A stretch of DNA of 64,000 nt from Micropterix aruncella. Its lineage: Eukaryota; Arthropoda; Insecta; Lepidoptera; Micropterigidae. A model generated the notes under the pieces. It made no database searches and was not told where the DNA came from. It saw only the letters and a list, made by a program, of their open reading frames with translations. Both the position numbers and the translations under genes were made by a program. This document shows, piece after piece, positions 33,024 to 44,099 of this stretch; positions within the stretch are counted from its first letter, which is position 1; each line of letters starts with the position of its first letter. Where the stretch lies: assembly GCA_944548615.1 (NCBI GenBank), contig OX155955.1, positions 7,048,068-7,112,067 on the forward strand, read 5' to 3'.

Positions 33024-33456
33024 TGTAACGATCCTTAAGTATCGTACATGCCAGTCAACAAATGCATTGAATTCCAGTGAAATGCACTGATGTCAATACA
33101 GCCATTGTTCAACCTCGTGCAGCGCTGAATTAGCACAAATTTTAACTACTTTGTCAAATCAGTTACATTGAACAACATTTTTACTCGGAACATTTTGGAT
33201 TGCGTCATTTTTCGGCCTTTATAAGGCGGCGAAAATAGCGCCCAGGGTATCATTTCTCGCATGATCACTCCCCCCAAGACAGCGGCGGAATCAACCCGGT
33301 ACTACTCCCACGAGTTGGGTCAACAAGTCCGACCATTTTGGGTACCTCTTCCTATATATACATTCAATTAACTTTGAATACGGAGATAACCCCGCAAGTT
33401 GACACCACCTCCTCACATCAAACAACTTGGTGTCTAGTGAGGGGTGGACCGTAACA
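33024..33456 (-). repeat. Probable solo LTR, 433 bp
   Basis: On the minus strand the sequence begins TGTTACGGTCCACCCCTCAC and ends AAGGATCGTTACA, i.e. TG...CA termini with short inverted ends (TGTTACG and CGTTACA), as in LTRs. A second copy in opposite orientation lies at 50244-50824. The 4-bp flanks are GTTC and GTTT, so a target duplication is only approximate. No internal retroviral-type coding region is attached. Confidence 0.6.
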
Positions 33457-34325
33457 GAACCAACAACACACAATTCATCTGATATAAGGGTGTTGCCACA
33501 TCAAATATTTTTTTGTCACGTCGAATTAATGTCTACTATTTACGGCCAGACTGTAGTCAATTTTTGCAGGAACGCAGAACAGGCCAGTCGAGTTTCTGTA
33601 GTATATGATTTGAGTAGCAAGAGGAGAGTGAACGGTATTTATATTTCGTTACATTTCGATAGCGATAGCGAGAGTGTTCATAATGCCGCCTAAACCGATT
33701 TTCCTTTTCACTTGCCAAAGGCAAGTCGACTGCAAGAGTGCGTAATAGGGCTGCAGGCAGTTGAACGGGTAAAGTTGCAATTGCCCGAAACAAGTTGCCT
33801 AAATTATTTTTTTATGTCTGCTCCGGATTACACTACAGAGCAGGCAAAAGACCAGGAGGTAATAAAAGAGACAAACTACGGAGATAAAACGACAATTTTA
33901 TGAGTGCAATATTTTAAACTTGAATGAAGACGACAAGCTGGGGATAAATAAAATGTGAAACTCCAGGACTTTCATACAGGGGACAATCATAAATGATGTC
34001 ATATAATCAGTCATAAGGCGAGGCGAGGTCCGTTTATTACGAGGGTTAGTGCTTTTCTTTGTGAAGTGTATGTTATTGTTAAATTGCTACAGTGTCATTC
34101 ACGACATGACGAAGAAATTGAAATACACTTATAGACGTAATTACACTGCCGCCAAGTTGATCAAAATGTTTCGAAATTGCAATAATATTAATCGAATTGC
34201 CATTGGGGTGGTTCCGAATAATTTTGACCAGATTAAAATGGGTTCATCATAACTCCAGCGTTAATAAGGTTAACGTCCTTAAAGAATAGTCATAGTCATA
34301 GTAATAGTCAAATTCCTTTATTCAT
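33457..34325. other. Unassigned stretch with weak open frames
   Basis: Plus frames of 88, 63 and 67 codons are present, none with a domain that I can name. The region 33660-33790 is somewhat GC-richer (CATAATGCCGCCTAAACCG), but no splice pair is convincing. Confidence 0.35.
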
Positions 34326-34329
34326 ACTA

Positions 34330-34415
34330 TCATTGATTATATAGCTTATCAGATTTCTCAATGCAGTGCTACATTTCGCAGCTATGATTTTACTATGAAA
34401 CGCGATACATAGATT
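34330..34415 (-). repeat. Rep-C end fragment
   Basis: Contains ATCATTGATTATATAGC, then the block GATTTTACTATGAAACGCG, the order found when the right end of the Rep-C copy at 30.7-31.2 kb is read on the opposite strand. Truncated. Confidence 0.5.
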
Positions 34416-34441
34416 TCACTTATAATTCACTCGAGATTTCA

Positions 34442-34742
34442 CTCGAATGGTCGTTTCAAGAACAGTTGCCGTAAAGTTACTAACTGCCCCCGCTCTATAG
34501 GAAGTATAGCTGTTTCTTCTATAGAAAGCATTGGAATGCACAATCGATAGGCTGCGCCGCAGGCTCCGTCCAGGAGCGCCCGAAGGTTCATTCCTAGAGG
34601 AGACTGGCCGTCAGGCCAGCGTCCTACCCTGGATCTCACTTCTTCGGGGAGGCCGCCGGATGGGTGTTGTACCCGTGCATTTGACCAACCCTATACAACT
34701 GGGTCTTAGTGGCCAAACTGCAACAGGGTCCATTAGCTTTCC
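34442..34742 (-). repeat. Rep-A dispersed repeat, proximal half
   Basis: The minus strand runs from AGCTAATGGACCCTGTTGCA through GCACGGGTACAACACCCATC, GGCGCTCCTGGACGGAGCC and CTATAGAGCGGGGGCAGTTA to GAACGACCATTCGAGTG-type sequence, where it is truncated. A C-run (34781-34805) follows outside it. Confidence 0.7.
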
Positions 34743-34950
34743 TTGATGACAGTTTTATATCGTTTTTCTGCTTAGACACCCCCCCCCCCCACCCCCGCCC
34801 CACTCCCTTCCCCCTCTAGAAGACGCAAAACGGCCGCTGACGCGGGCAAGTGATATGTGCTTTTCGATCTATCGGCTAGTGTAACGACATGAGATGCTTT
34901 ACTCAATAACTGTCGAAATAAATCAAAAAGTCTATTTTTGTATTTTTCTC

Positions 34951-35060
34951 AAAATTTAATATTTGTAACATTTACCGTTTAAAATTTAATATTTGTAATA
35001 TTTACCGTTCAAAATTTAATGTTTGTAACATTTACCGTTTAAAATTTAATATTTGTAACA
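34951..35060. repeat. 30-bp tandem repeat, 3.7 units
   Basis: The unit AAAATTTAATATTTGTAACA plus TTTACCGTTT is repeated at exact 30-bp spacing from 34951, with one or two changes per unit. It lies about 100 bases upstream of the candidate exon at 35158, within its presumed intron. Confidence 0.85.
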
Positions 35061-35157
35061 TAACCCTTTGAATATTTACCGCTTGAATTGTCCCTAACTG
35101 TAATAGTTTAGCTTATACAGTTGAATGTCACGATTGAACTATATTCTTTATCCCCAG

Positions 35158-35332
35158 CTGCTTCAATCCATACTACGCGCGGCTGGACCGTGTCAGTCGG
35201 TGAGCATCGCGGCAGAACATCCTTGGCACTGGTCGTGCCGTGCGCGCTTTGGACCCTAGCGTGCTCGCTTCACGCGGCGCTGCTCGTGCAATGCACGAAA
35301 ACCATCACGAATCCAGCGGGGAAATCATACAG
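35158..35332 (+). CDS. Candidate exon of the same membrane protein
   Basis: The acceptor TTTATCCCCAG and the donor ACAG|GTTTGA bound a 175-base segment of about 60% GC in an AT-rich neighbourhood. Starting in phase 1 it is open throughout: AASIHTTRGWTVSVGEHRGR, then a membrane-type run SLALVVPCALWTLACSLHAA and LLVQC, then CTKTITNPAGKSYR, ending in phase 2. It joins in frame to 31395-31509. Together they suggest at least three membrane segments with short loops. No further exon starting in phase 2 was found downstream; the remaining exons may lie outside the window or be too short to see. Confidence 0.6.
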
Positions 35333-36384
35333 GTTTGATATTTTAACTATCGTAGGTATGGGAGATAAGGGTATTCTTACCGTTCAGAGCCTAATACCGT
35401 ATAGATCTAATTTTGAAAAAAGAAAATGTATGAGATATAACTGAGATTGTCTATCTTATATCCAACATGTTTCATCCGTACCCATATATCGCGACTGTCA
35501 CCGTTATTGAGTCTTCTGTCCCGACGTCCCGACAAACCCTAAAATGTCCAGATACTGCGCGAAACGCAAAATGAATGAATAAATGAAAAGTCGTAAAGTT
35601 TTCGATTGGATGACGATACTTGAAATCTCAGAATAGGCTAAGATTGAAAATTCATTTACACCTTTGTAAATGACCTAGCGTGCTAATTGATGACAAGGTC
35701 CGTGAACACGTCCAGAGATTTATCTTTGAGTCTGTTATATCAGGATGTTTTTTGGAGAGAGAGTAGAGAGAGCTGGCATGTTAATATTTGAGCATGTTTA
35801 TTAGAGGTTATTCTTTAAATCGAAAGAGTGACCTATCTATTTGAGTGTGTAATAGAAGATGATTTTATTAGGTAATAATGCACTATTTTATAATAAAATA
35901 TTTCAACGTCAATAAGAATAATAATCTGCGTCAATACAATACTGCTAATTATGAAAGACGCGTGAGAGACGCGATTCGAATGATTCTATGAATTATATTA
36001 GTCATGAATATACGCAAATGAAATTAAATTTTTATACTAGAATTTATATCACGTCATGCTGTATGTACACTTATTTGATATTGTGGTATACGAGACACCT
36101 TCTTAATTAAATTGGTGTTAAGATTTTGGACGACAGATGCTATCAATATAATACGTATCTGAAAAACTTTTTGTAGTCTGAAAGTGCATCTGAAGAGTAG
36201 TTGTGGAAGAGGTCTGTGGAGAGAAATAAATTGACTTCTTTAATAACACCAAAAATCCAGAATGAAAATGCCAAATACTATGCCAATGTTTCGTTTATTG
36301 TCGGCTTAGTGCAATTCTAAAGAAATTCTCTGCTGCCATAAACTGCGGAGTCGATATTAGAGTGTCAGATGAACTAGTAGTACG
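35333..36384. other. Unassigned AT-rich stretch
   Basis: Nothing recognised. Read-through of the preceding exon stops at 35444. Confidence 0.4.
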
Positions 36385-36619
36385 CATGGGCGTATAAAGG
36401 GGGGGGGGGCCGGGTGGGCCGTGCCCACCCCAGAATGATCTGGTGCCCACCCCAAGGATAAATAAATTCACACAAAAACAAATTAATTAATAATGTTCTA
36501 CAAACGAAAAACCTACATACTTATACACCACCACTCACCACCTACATAATACATTCCATTTAGTTACTTTCCAAGTCTTTAAAAGAATCAAATCCATCCC
36601 GCAAATACAAAAGTAAGCT

Positions 36620-36900
36620 AAAGTTCATTTGAATTTTGCGCGCGCACGCCATTGCTCAAACGAACCTGTCCGGTTCGTTTGAGCAATGGCAACCGGACAC
36701 GGGGACGGGACACTGCGGCGCTGGCGCCACCCGCCATCTGCTCGCCCTCCATCTGCCCCGCCGGGGCGCCACAGTCAGTCAGTCGCCGTTCCGTCGTCTC
36801 TGTCGGTTCACGCGTGTCGTGTGTAAATTGTGTGTGATTACGCTTCGTCGTTCGTTTCTAATGTTTTTATCATCACTATTCATCACACTGCTTACCAGGT
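36620..36900 (+). promoter_or_regulatory. GC-rich 5' region of the hAT element
   Basis: A sharp GC-rich island with a perfect 19-bp hairpin at its start (36648-36690) ends at a donor-like site, TTACCAG|GTAAGCA (intron at 36899). I infer the promoter and 5' exon of the element; no start site is proven. The 88- and 61-codon frames across it are arginine/alanine-rich artefacts of GC composition. Confidence 0.4.
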
Positions 36901-37227
36901 AAGCATCTATGTATATTTAATACTTTATACAGCCTTAAATTACCTGCTATGCCTATTATTCTGTGTCACGTAAATGAGAAAGTTGTAGGTATGTAGTTGT
37001 ATTTTTTCATACAAAAAGCGAGTGTTTATTACCAACCGAATTAGTTTCAAAAATCGTGAAAATTGATTTATGTTTAACCCTTCGAGTAGCGGCATAATTT
37101 AATGGCAGACTTGCAATATCGCCGCGTTCGACAAAAGTACTATAACTAACTATGGAACTACTATAGCAATAATAAAAATAATAACTGTGCAATGATTGCA
37201 TTAAAATTTCGTATATAGAATATTGAA

Positions 37228-38254
37228 ATGTCATTTTTGGGTAGTTTAAGCACCACTAGATGGAGCTGCCGACATGAAAATTGTAAAGCTGTACTAAATA
37301 GTTATGATGCAATTAAAACTGCACTGGAAGAAGAAATAAGCCAAAACAAAGACAAACATGTAGCGGAAGCCATAGGTTTATTAACTTCTATTTCAAAACC
37401 GGAATTCATAGTTTCTTTACACGTCCTCCACTCAGTGTTATCAGTAATCCACGTACCTACTGAGTAAATACTTCCAAACTAAAAATGCAACTCTCGGACA
37501 AGCTGGCACTATGATTACAGGCATTATTACTAGTTTCCAACAAAACCGGAACAAATTTGACGAACGTTGGAAAGAAATAGAAGAGTTTGCAGAAAAGCAC
37601 GACATTTCTCTGGAGCCCCCAAGAGTGAGCAAAAGAAAATACAATCCCGTATGTAGAAGCAGCAGAGACAGAAGCTTTTATACTGATTCCACACTAGGTA
37701 AAGGGAATTGGATTGATTTGCCATCAGATACACGCCCCAGTGAATATTGGAAAATTAATATATATTATCAAGTGATTGATAATATAATAAATAATATGAC
37801 TAACAGGTTTGTAAGTCTACCTTTAGCCCAATCGATCGATGCGTTTTTGAATTTAGATCTCGAAAATGGAAAGTCTTTTGTAGATAATTACAAGGAGATT
37901 CTTCAAATTGATGAAACTCTTTTAGGAGCAGAATGTCTGATAATGAAAAATGTGCTAAAAGAAAAGGATGTCACAATTGAAGTCCTCAGGGAACACGTAC
38001 AACAGGATTTCTGCCCAAATTTATATAAATGAATTCAAGCTGCGATTGTTATTCCTGTCAGTTCAGCCGGATGTGAGCGGAGCTTTTCAGCTATGCGAAG
38101 GATTAAGACGTGGCTGAGGTCTACAATGGGAGAGGCCAGGTTTTCAAACACTGCTCTTCTCCATATAGAAAATAAGTATGTTAAAGAAAATGTCACGCCG
38201 GAAAAGGTATTAAAAATGTTTGCCGAAAAGAATCGTACATTAAAGTTAGTTTAA
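37228..38254 (+). pseudogene. hAT transposase fragments with dimerisation domain
   Basis: Frames at 37228-37467 and 37511-38032 encode the RNase-H-like/helical part (LGSLSTTRWSCRHENCKAV, SKPEFIVSLHVLHSVLSVI, ITSFQQNRNKFDERWKEIEE). After a stop at 38030, a second frame gives SAGCERSFSAMRRIKTWLRS, then a LHIENKY block, the hallmark C-terminal hAT dimerisation domain. Separate frames, stops and the missing N-terminus indicate a dead copy related to ZMYM1-like transposases. Confidence 0.8.
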
Positions 38255-38439
38255 AATAAACACTATTCACAAAACTTATTTGTTATTTATTGAAATACAT
38301 TTCAAAAATTCTATTAAGTCAAAACTTTTAATATTTGTATAATTTGCAGCATGCAGGCCAAGATTCAGAGACAAAACAAGTTAAGTCTAACGCTCAAAGT
38401 ATCACCAGGCGCCTCAAAGTCGGCAGGCACCTAAAATAA

Positions 38440-38580
38440 AAGACTGGGGACCCCCGCTCCGGGACGTACTTGGCGCAAAGGCTATGTGTAGCTATCCAGT
38501 CCAGCGGGGAAACGCTGTCAGCGTTATGGGGACCTTTGCGCCGGGTACAATCAGGGGGGTCTCCTCGATTAGTTTTTAAG
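38440..38580 (+). mobile_element. Possible LINE-derived fragment inside the hAT element
   Basis: A short GC-rich insert reads GDPRSGTYLAQRLCVAIQ, which I recall from the tails of some lepidopteran LINE proteins; this is memory, not a search. It interrupts otherwise AT-rich hAT 3' sequence. Confidence 0.3.
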
Positions 38581-38848
38581 CATTTTGACTCAAAGTATTA
38601 ATTTTTGTTAACAATGAAAATATACATATAGGTATTACTTCAAAGCGGTGACTCATGATTAGGTCAAACCATAAAGTTAATTATTAACTCTATAGGTCAA
38701 TTCAATTTGTTGTCTGGATCTCCAGCTTTATTCACTGTACTGTAAGTACATTGGGCTTCAAAGACTCGGCTTCATCGGCCATCGCATCTCAGGGGCCAGG
38801 CCCCCCCCGGAAAATGGACCTAGATACGCCACTGGGTACGAGTATATT

Positions 38849-38972
38849 ACGAGGCGCTTATGGGTGTGTTGACAGTTATACGATGGACTGTATTGTCCCT
38901 GCGTTCAATCCTTGGAAAAAAGTGATCTAATATCGTTATAACTTTCTGGGGTGACGGGTTTGCCATTATTAA
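38849..38972 (+). repeat. Rep-A distal-end fragment
   Basis: Contains the last blocks of Rep-A: GACGATGGACTG-like sequence, a TTGTCCC block and ATCGTTATAACTTTCTGGGG, then TGACGGGTTTGCC. It starts about 15 bases after the hAT right end. Confidence 0.65.
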
Positions 38973-39019
38973 TTGATAACTCTAAATTGTTAAAAGACGT
39001 TAATGTCCATGTCAAATAT

Positions 39020-39440
39020 CAAGATAAAATGGGTCCCATCAAACTTGCAGAAGGCAAATTTGCAGACGGCAATCTTGCAGACGGCATTCTTGCAGGCGGC
39101 AGTTTTGCAGAAGGCAATCTTGCAGAAGGCAGTTTTGCAAATGTCAAACTGACCTAACCTAACCTAACAGAAAAACTTAAAACATTTTTTTTTAATGTTT
39201 AGTTTGATGTATAAAAGTCATCCACTACAAGGGATGCCGGTAATTAATGTAATTAAAAGAAAAACCTAACCTAACCTAACCTAACAGAAAAACTTAAAAA
39301 CTGTACTGAAGGTTCCGCCTGCAAGGTTGCCGCCTGCAAGGTTGACTCCTGCAAATCTGCCCTCAACAAATTTGGAGCTGTCAAAAGTGACATTTCTGCA
39401 AGTTTGCCGCATGCAAAACTGGCGCCCCCCGATAAAATTT
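39020..39440. repeat. 15-bp minisatellite with inverted partner and CCTAA blocks
   Basis: 39045-39140 holds six to seven 15-bp units of type CTTGCAGAAGGCAAT. In the plus frame they read as a pentapeptide-like series (FADGN, LADGI, LAGGS, FAEGN, LAEGS). At 39315-39425 the same unit appears inverted (GCCTGCAAGGTTGCC). Both arms adjoin short CCTAACCTAAC tracts (39153-39170 and 39264-39287) followed by AGAAAAACTTAAAA, so the whole is a loose inverted duplication. The telomere-like tracts are only 3-4 units. Confidence 0.6.
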
Positions 39441-39597
39441 CACTTACCTACATACCTACCTTTTGAAAATATTCACATTGCAACACTGACAACAAATGTC
39501 AAACCAAAGCGACGTTTATTTTGTGTTCTGTTACTTGTTATAAAGTGTTACTTATCAAACTGATTCCTCCGAGTTTTCGTTTGTCATTGATATCGCA

Positions 39598-40653
39598 ATG
39601 GAGAAGCAGGATATTAATGAAAGTAATGCAGATTTTAAAATTGAGGTTTTTTAAGTAGAGCAGGCAGACGCGGCTGATGAACTCAGACAAAACATTATAT
39701 TGTTCGAAGAGGGTGAAACATGTATTATCAACCAGAACGAAGCGATGCTGTTGAATCAGACGTCGAGGAAGAGGCAGAAGATGTCGTTTTGGTAAAGGTC
39801 AAAGTAATGGTGAAGAGATTAGTTGATTTCTCTTGCGTTGTTTGTGGCTGCAACATCGATACGAGTAAGCCGATGGGTTATTGGAAATGTCAGAAAGATA
39901 TGGTGGAATTGCTGTGCCATGTTTGCAGTAAGAAATTTGTGTGCGCGGAGTGTTATCGGGGGTTTAATTATAAATGCAATATGAAGACACACATCGAAGG
40001 GGTGCATCTCAAGATAAAGAACTATAAATGCGGTGAATGTGACAAAGCTTTCACTGAACGTGGTAATTTGAACAAACATATAAAATCAGTCCACCGCCAA
40101 TTTAAGTATTCGTGTCAGGAATGTGAGAAAACTTATACTGAACGCAATTACTTAACTAAACATATTAATTTCGTACACCGAAAAACAATTAGTAGGTATT
40201 AAATATTGGGTATGTGACAAGGCATTTTCATGTCAAGCAAATGTTAAAACACACCTCAACATGGTACATCGCAAAATGAAGGAATTTAAATGTAAGCAAT
40301 GCGAACGCGCTTTCTTTAGTCAATCTGACTTAACAGTACATACGAATGCAGTCCACCTGAAGTTGAAGCCATTCGCCTGCAAAACATGCAAACGCGGCTT
40401 CTCAAAGCAAGCACATTTAAATCAACACGTAAACTCTGTTCATCTTAAAGTGAATAATTACATTTGTGATGATTGTAACCACGCATGGTCACTAAAGGAA
40501 ATGTTAGTTCGACACATTAACACAGTTCATCTGAAACTAAAACCATTTATGTGTACGAAATGTAAGCATGCATTTGGCCAAAAAGGTAACTATAAAAGAC
40601 ACGTGCGTTCTGGAAGATGTATTGAAAAATACTCAACAGCAGCGTCATATTAA
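39598..40653 (+). pseudogene. C2H2 zinc-finger gene, broken, single exon
   Basis: From a possible start at 39598 the frame has a nonsense codon at 39652, then changes frame near 39720. The frame 39720-40202 (160 codons) carries an acidic N-terminus (VESDVEEEAED) and three fingers, with linkers such as VHLKIKNYKC; a second frame change and stop at 40200 precede a degenerate finger that has lost its first cysteine. The frame 40261-40653 then carries four more, ending GRCIEKYSTAASY. About eight fingers in all share the lepidopteran-like spacing H-x3-VH-(R/L)K. No intron is evident, so it may be a retroposed or intronless finger gene that has decayed. Family function would be DNA binding. Confidence 0.75.
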
Positions 40654-40739
40654 CCTCGATCAGTTTCGGTAGTAATGTGTACATAATGTATCGTAGGCTA
40701 TCTGCCTGAGCGCGTCATTGCGTAGGTATGTTTTTTGCT

Positions 40740-40960
40740 TTCGAGTGTCTCTGTGAACTTACGAGTGAACGCTGTTCATCTTAAAGTGAAGAAGTTTATG
40801 TGTGCTGAATGTATTTACGCTTGCTCTGGATAAGGATATTAGTTTTAAAAAGGAAATTCTAACAATTTATTTGTACGAAATGGAAGCATGCGTCTGGCAT
40901 GAGTGGGGACTTTGAAGGTTATAGCAGCGTCAGGTTAACCTTAACCCTACTTTAAGCTAT
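40740..40960 (+). pseudogene. Decayed duplicate of the last zinc fingers
   Basis: VNAVHLKVKKFMCAECIYAC at about 40766-40828, followed by LFVRNGSMRLA-type sequence, echoes the preceding gene's seventh and eighth fingers, now full of stops. It is a partial tandem duplication of the gene's 3' end. Confidence 0.55.
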
Positions 40961-42267
40961 TACGATTTTAATACCGATGCGTATAATCTTGAATTAGTTA
41001 AAGGTTTTTAACGTTAAGAAACCATGGGTGAATAATGTAGTTAATTGCGTTTGTAAAGTTTATATAGCGTAGGTATATTATTAGTTTATATTTTGTTATC
41101 TTTATTAGAATAATCGAGTACTAAATGCATTGCGCTCTGCGGTTCGCTTCACACGTGTCGCTTGCTCCAGTATTTTAATTGTCGCTTGCTCCAGATGTTT
41201 GCTTGCAACCTTTGTGTTAACTGTAGTACCAGACCGCAAGTAGCAGTAAGGATATGACCGGCCCAGGATGGTAGCCATGAGCGTCTTCTAACTGATCTTT
41301 CGTGCTGGATATTATCTAGCTGATCCCCTGATTTCAGACACTGTGGTGAACTTACCCATACACGTTACATTTTACGACGTCTCATTTTAATTTATTATTT
41401 AAATTCAAATATTCAAAAGATGTAATGGTGGATTTTTTAGTTTATATTTGATTTTAACGCTGTTTTATTTTCCCTTTTTATTTTAACTTTTTAAACATAA
41501 TCATAAAATTTAATTTTTCGGTATATTCTGTATATGTTTTAACTCATGCTAGATTATGAGTAGGTAATATTAGATCGCTGAATTTGTCATTTTTTTGGCG
41601 CGATATTATAATTAGTACGTAGGTTTAAATATATAACATTAGGATATTAGAATTATACGTAATATAATAATTGTATGTTTATATTAAGGTTTTTTTATTT
41701 AAAATTAACTTCGAACTTTATGTAACGATTCGTGTAACATTTGTAGTTCAAAGATTACCTTTTATTATGATTATGCGATATGATGTTTAGAGTAGTATAA
41801 ATAAAAAAATATATTATAACAAATTTATTATACTAAAATATAATATAAAAACTCATGTAGTTCATCAACGCATGACTTGTTTGTCAACGGCTTCTTCAGG
41901 AGTAAAGTCCCTTTTGCGATTGACTCAGCATCTCTTAGCCGACCATGACATTTTTGACTGCCTCCTTGGTATTTGAGGATAGTATATTGCACGGAGGAGC
42001 ATATGAGTCTCCGATGAAGTGCCTTTCCTGTGGTCTAGTTCCGTTGGAGCACCTGGAATCAAAACTCGAATATATTCGGTCGGTTTTGCAGTACATAATA
42101 ATGGTATTAATTATTGTTATTATTATTTATTCTGGTTAGCCTGCTTTAATGGTAAGTCCAGATCTGATCTTGTAAAGCTAGCCATACACAATATTAACAA
42201 GTTTTTAGATAAAAATCCGGTCTTTTTAAATTGAGTCATAGAGTTTGCACCAATCACTTCAAAACGG
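40961..42267. other. AT-rich stretch, nothing recognised
   Basis: A short duplicated GTCGCTTGCTCCAG occurs near 41157-41195. The frames of 64-71 codons around 42000 have no signature. Confidence 0.4.
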
Positions 42268-42512
42268 CGAAAACAGCGGGCTGCCTCACGCCCTCACTAC
42301 CGGATTTGGCCGGATTTCTCTGTTCCCCAGTCTGTTCACAAGTTCGAAGATTGCTTTCGCGATCTCTACCTGGTGTTAGCAGTAATTCAGTTTTAATTTC
42401 TCTCGGACCGTGGTGCACTTTGCCCGTCTTTCACAAGTGATCGTGTGGCTAACGGACTTCGAACGACTACATACCGCATTCTCAGGCTTCGAATTCTCTG
42501 GTTGGCCTCAAG
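42268..42512 (-). repeat. Rep-A fragment cut by the BEL element
   Basis: A diverged minus-strand Rep-A copy, closest to the one at 61.7 kb: CTCACTACCGGATTTGG, then a GTTAGCAGTAATTCAGTT block and CTCTCGGACCGTGGTGCACT. It ends where the BEL/Pao element starts. Confidence 0.6.
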
Positions 42513-42517
42513 CAGAC

Positions 42518-43056
42518 TGTCGCAACCAGGTTCAAACAAACCATTAAATAAAATATGTCGAAACCAGGTAAAAGGATTTGCGACGTTAAATGACCCGACC
42601 AACAATAATGCAAGTAATTACCAACCTTCCTGGAAAATTTCCCTAAAACCAAACGGTCGGATTATCAAGCTACTATGGTAATTAAATATTACGAAAGATA
42701 TAATGCCTTTAAACCACTATGCACACCTAGGTAAGATTAAATGTTAAAATTCGTAGAACATGGGCAAAAATAACGTCCGGGCTAATAGCTATGTTGTCAT
42801 CGAAAACTAGACGCCTGTATGTGCTAATGGAGAAACTTATTAACAACACATTTGAGCTGTGGACAGCAGAAAGTACCGTTTATAAGCCGAACCGACCATA
42901 TTTCGTAATACCAAAACTTTTAGAAAATGTACCGATTTGACAACACTAAGAGAATCACTTATTCATAATATATTATAGAAAGATAAATAGTATATAGAAG
43001 TAAGTTGTCAATATTTCATATTTTAAATTATTATAGGATATATGTAAACGTAAATA

Positions 43057-43103
<47 letters not shown>

Positions 43104-44094
43104 TGTAGGATATATGTAAACATAAGTAGCTATATATATCAGAACAAAGTGAAAAGTTGTATATTTTAAGAACCTTTAAGAATAAGAGCCTTTAAGAAGA
43201 AATAGTATATATTTAAGATATAGATCAGGAAATTTAAAAGTAAAGTTTAAATAGAATCACAAAGTAGATTTATGCATAAAAATACAGACAGTCATCTATT
43301 AGAGAAAAAAGAATATTAAAAATAGACATCAACGCCACCTACAAAATTAGTACCTAACTATTAGTGGCGCAGTTCAGCGAGTAATTACAGGTAGCAATGC
43401 ATTCATTGACATTTAAATTTAGCGGGCTAAACGTTGGACCAATTACAAACGAAGTCAACTGGTTAGAGTGGGGGTTAAATGTGGAGGGGAGTAACGCCTA
43501 CAAATATGCGACCTTTGGTCCAGACTGGCCAGTGTGTAATCAAAGGTGTGTGACAAAAGTGTAAGAAAAACGAGTAGTGTGTTTTGGGAAATTAGACTTT
43601 GAAACGTGATTGTGATTTTGTTTGAGACTTCAGTAAAATTAATAATTGTAGTAACTTCAGTGATTTGAGAAATTTAGAACTTAAATATATCGGAATTTAT
43701 AAACAGTGTATCAGGTGGAAAGTAGTGTATTTTCGTTTGTAATTTAGTAGAATAGAAACTTCGTGATAAGTGTTTATTTTTCGCCTAATCTAAGAAATTT
43801 GAACTTCGTTTTTTGATTAAATGAGGCCGTGAAAAAATGTGTGTTTTATCTACGTGAAATGGAGATACAAAATAGCTGAAAGTGAGAGAAATTTACGCAT
43901 CTCTCGTTCGAGACTACATACGGTAAACCCCCAGGAAAACGGACTGCGCAAGCAAAGAAACCTGCGAGAAAACACCCGCCATAAAAAGGTACGTGATAAA
44001 CTTATGTAGATCTCAAGTGTTCGAGATTCGAAAATCGAACAAAGTGAGTCGGGAGAACAGCAATCGTCCTGCGAAGACTGGATAAGACCCGACA
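42518..44094 (+). repeat. 5' LTR of the BEL/Pao element
   Basis: 1577 bp, beginning TGTCGCAACC and ending AAGACCCGACA (TG...CA with short inverted ends TGTCG/CGACA). It contains a 41-base (TA)n tract at 43059-43099 and, near 43300-43400, GCGCCACCTACAAAATTAG-like sequence probably in the promoter region. Long LTRs are unusual but known in BEL/Pao. Confidence 0.93.
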
Positions 44095-44099
44095 TTTAT

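Larger units (their letters stand above)
36385..38834 (+). mobile_element. hAT-type element (ZMYM/ZBED-like), decayed
   Basis: The left end CATGGGCGTATAAAGG and the right end, read on the minus strand as CAGTGGCGTATCTAGG, are imperfect inverted repeats, each followed by a G-run and a GGGCC block, as in many animal hAT elements of this lineage. The 8-bp flanks share only GTACG, so the duplication has eroded or the left edge is off by a few bases. A broken transposase lies inside. A Rep-A fragment follows directly outside the right end. Confidence 0.7.

Noticed and set aside
39153..39287. Telomeric TTAGG array
   Set aside because: Only short tracts of 3-4 units in two places; too few for a telomere or a clear interstitial array.
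43850..44095. 81-codon minus frame present in both LTRs
   Set aside because: Identical only because LTRs are duplicates; no domain and no start context.
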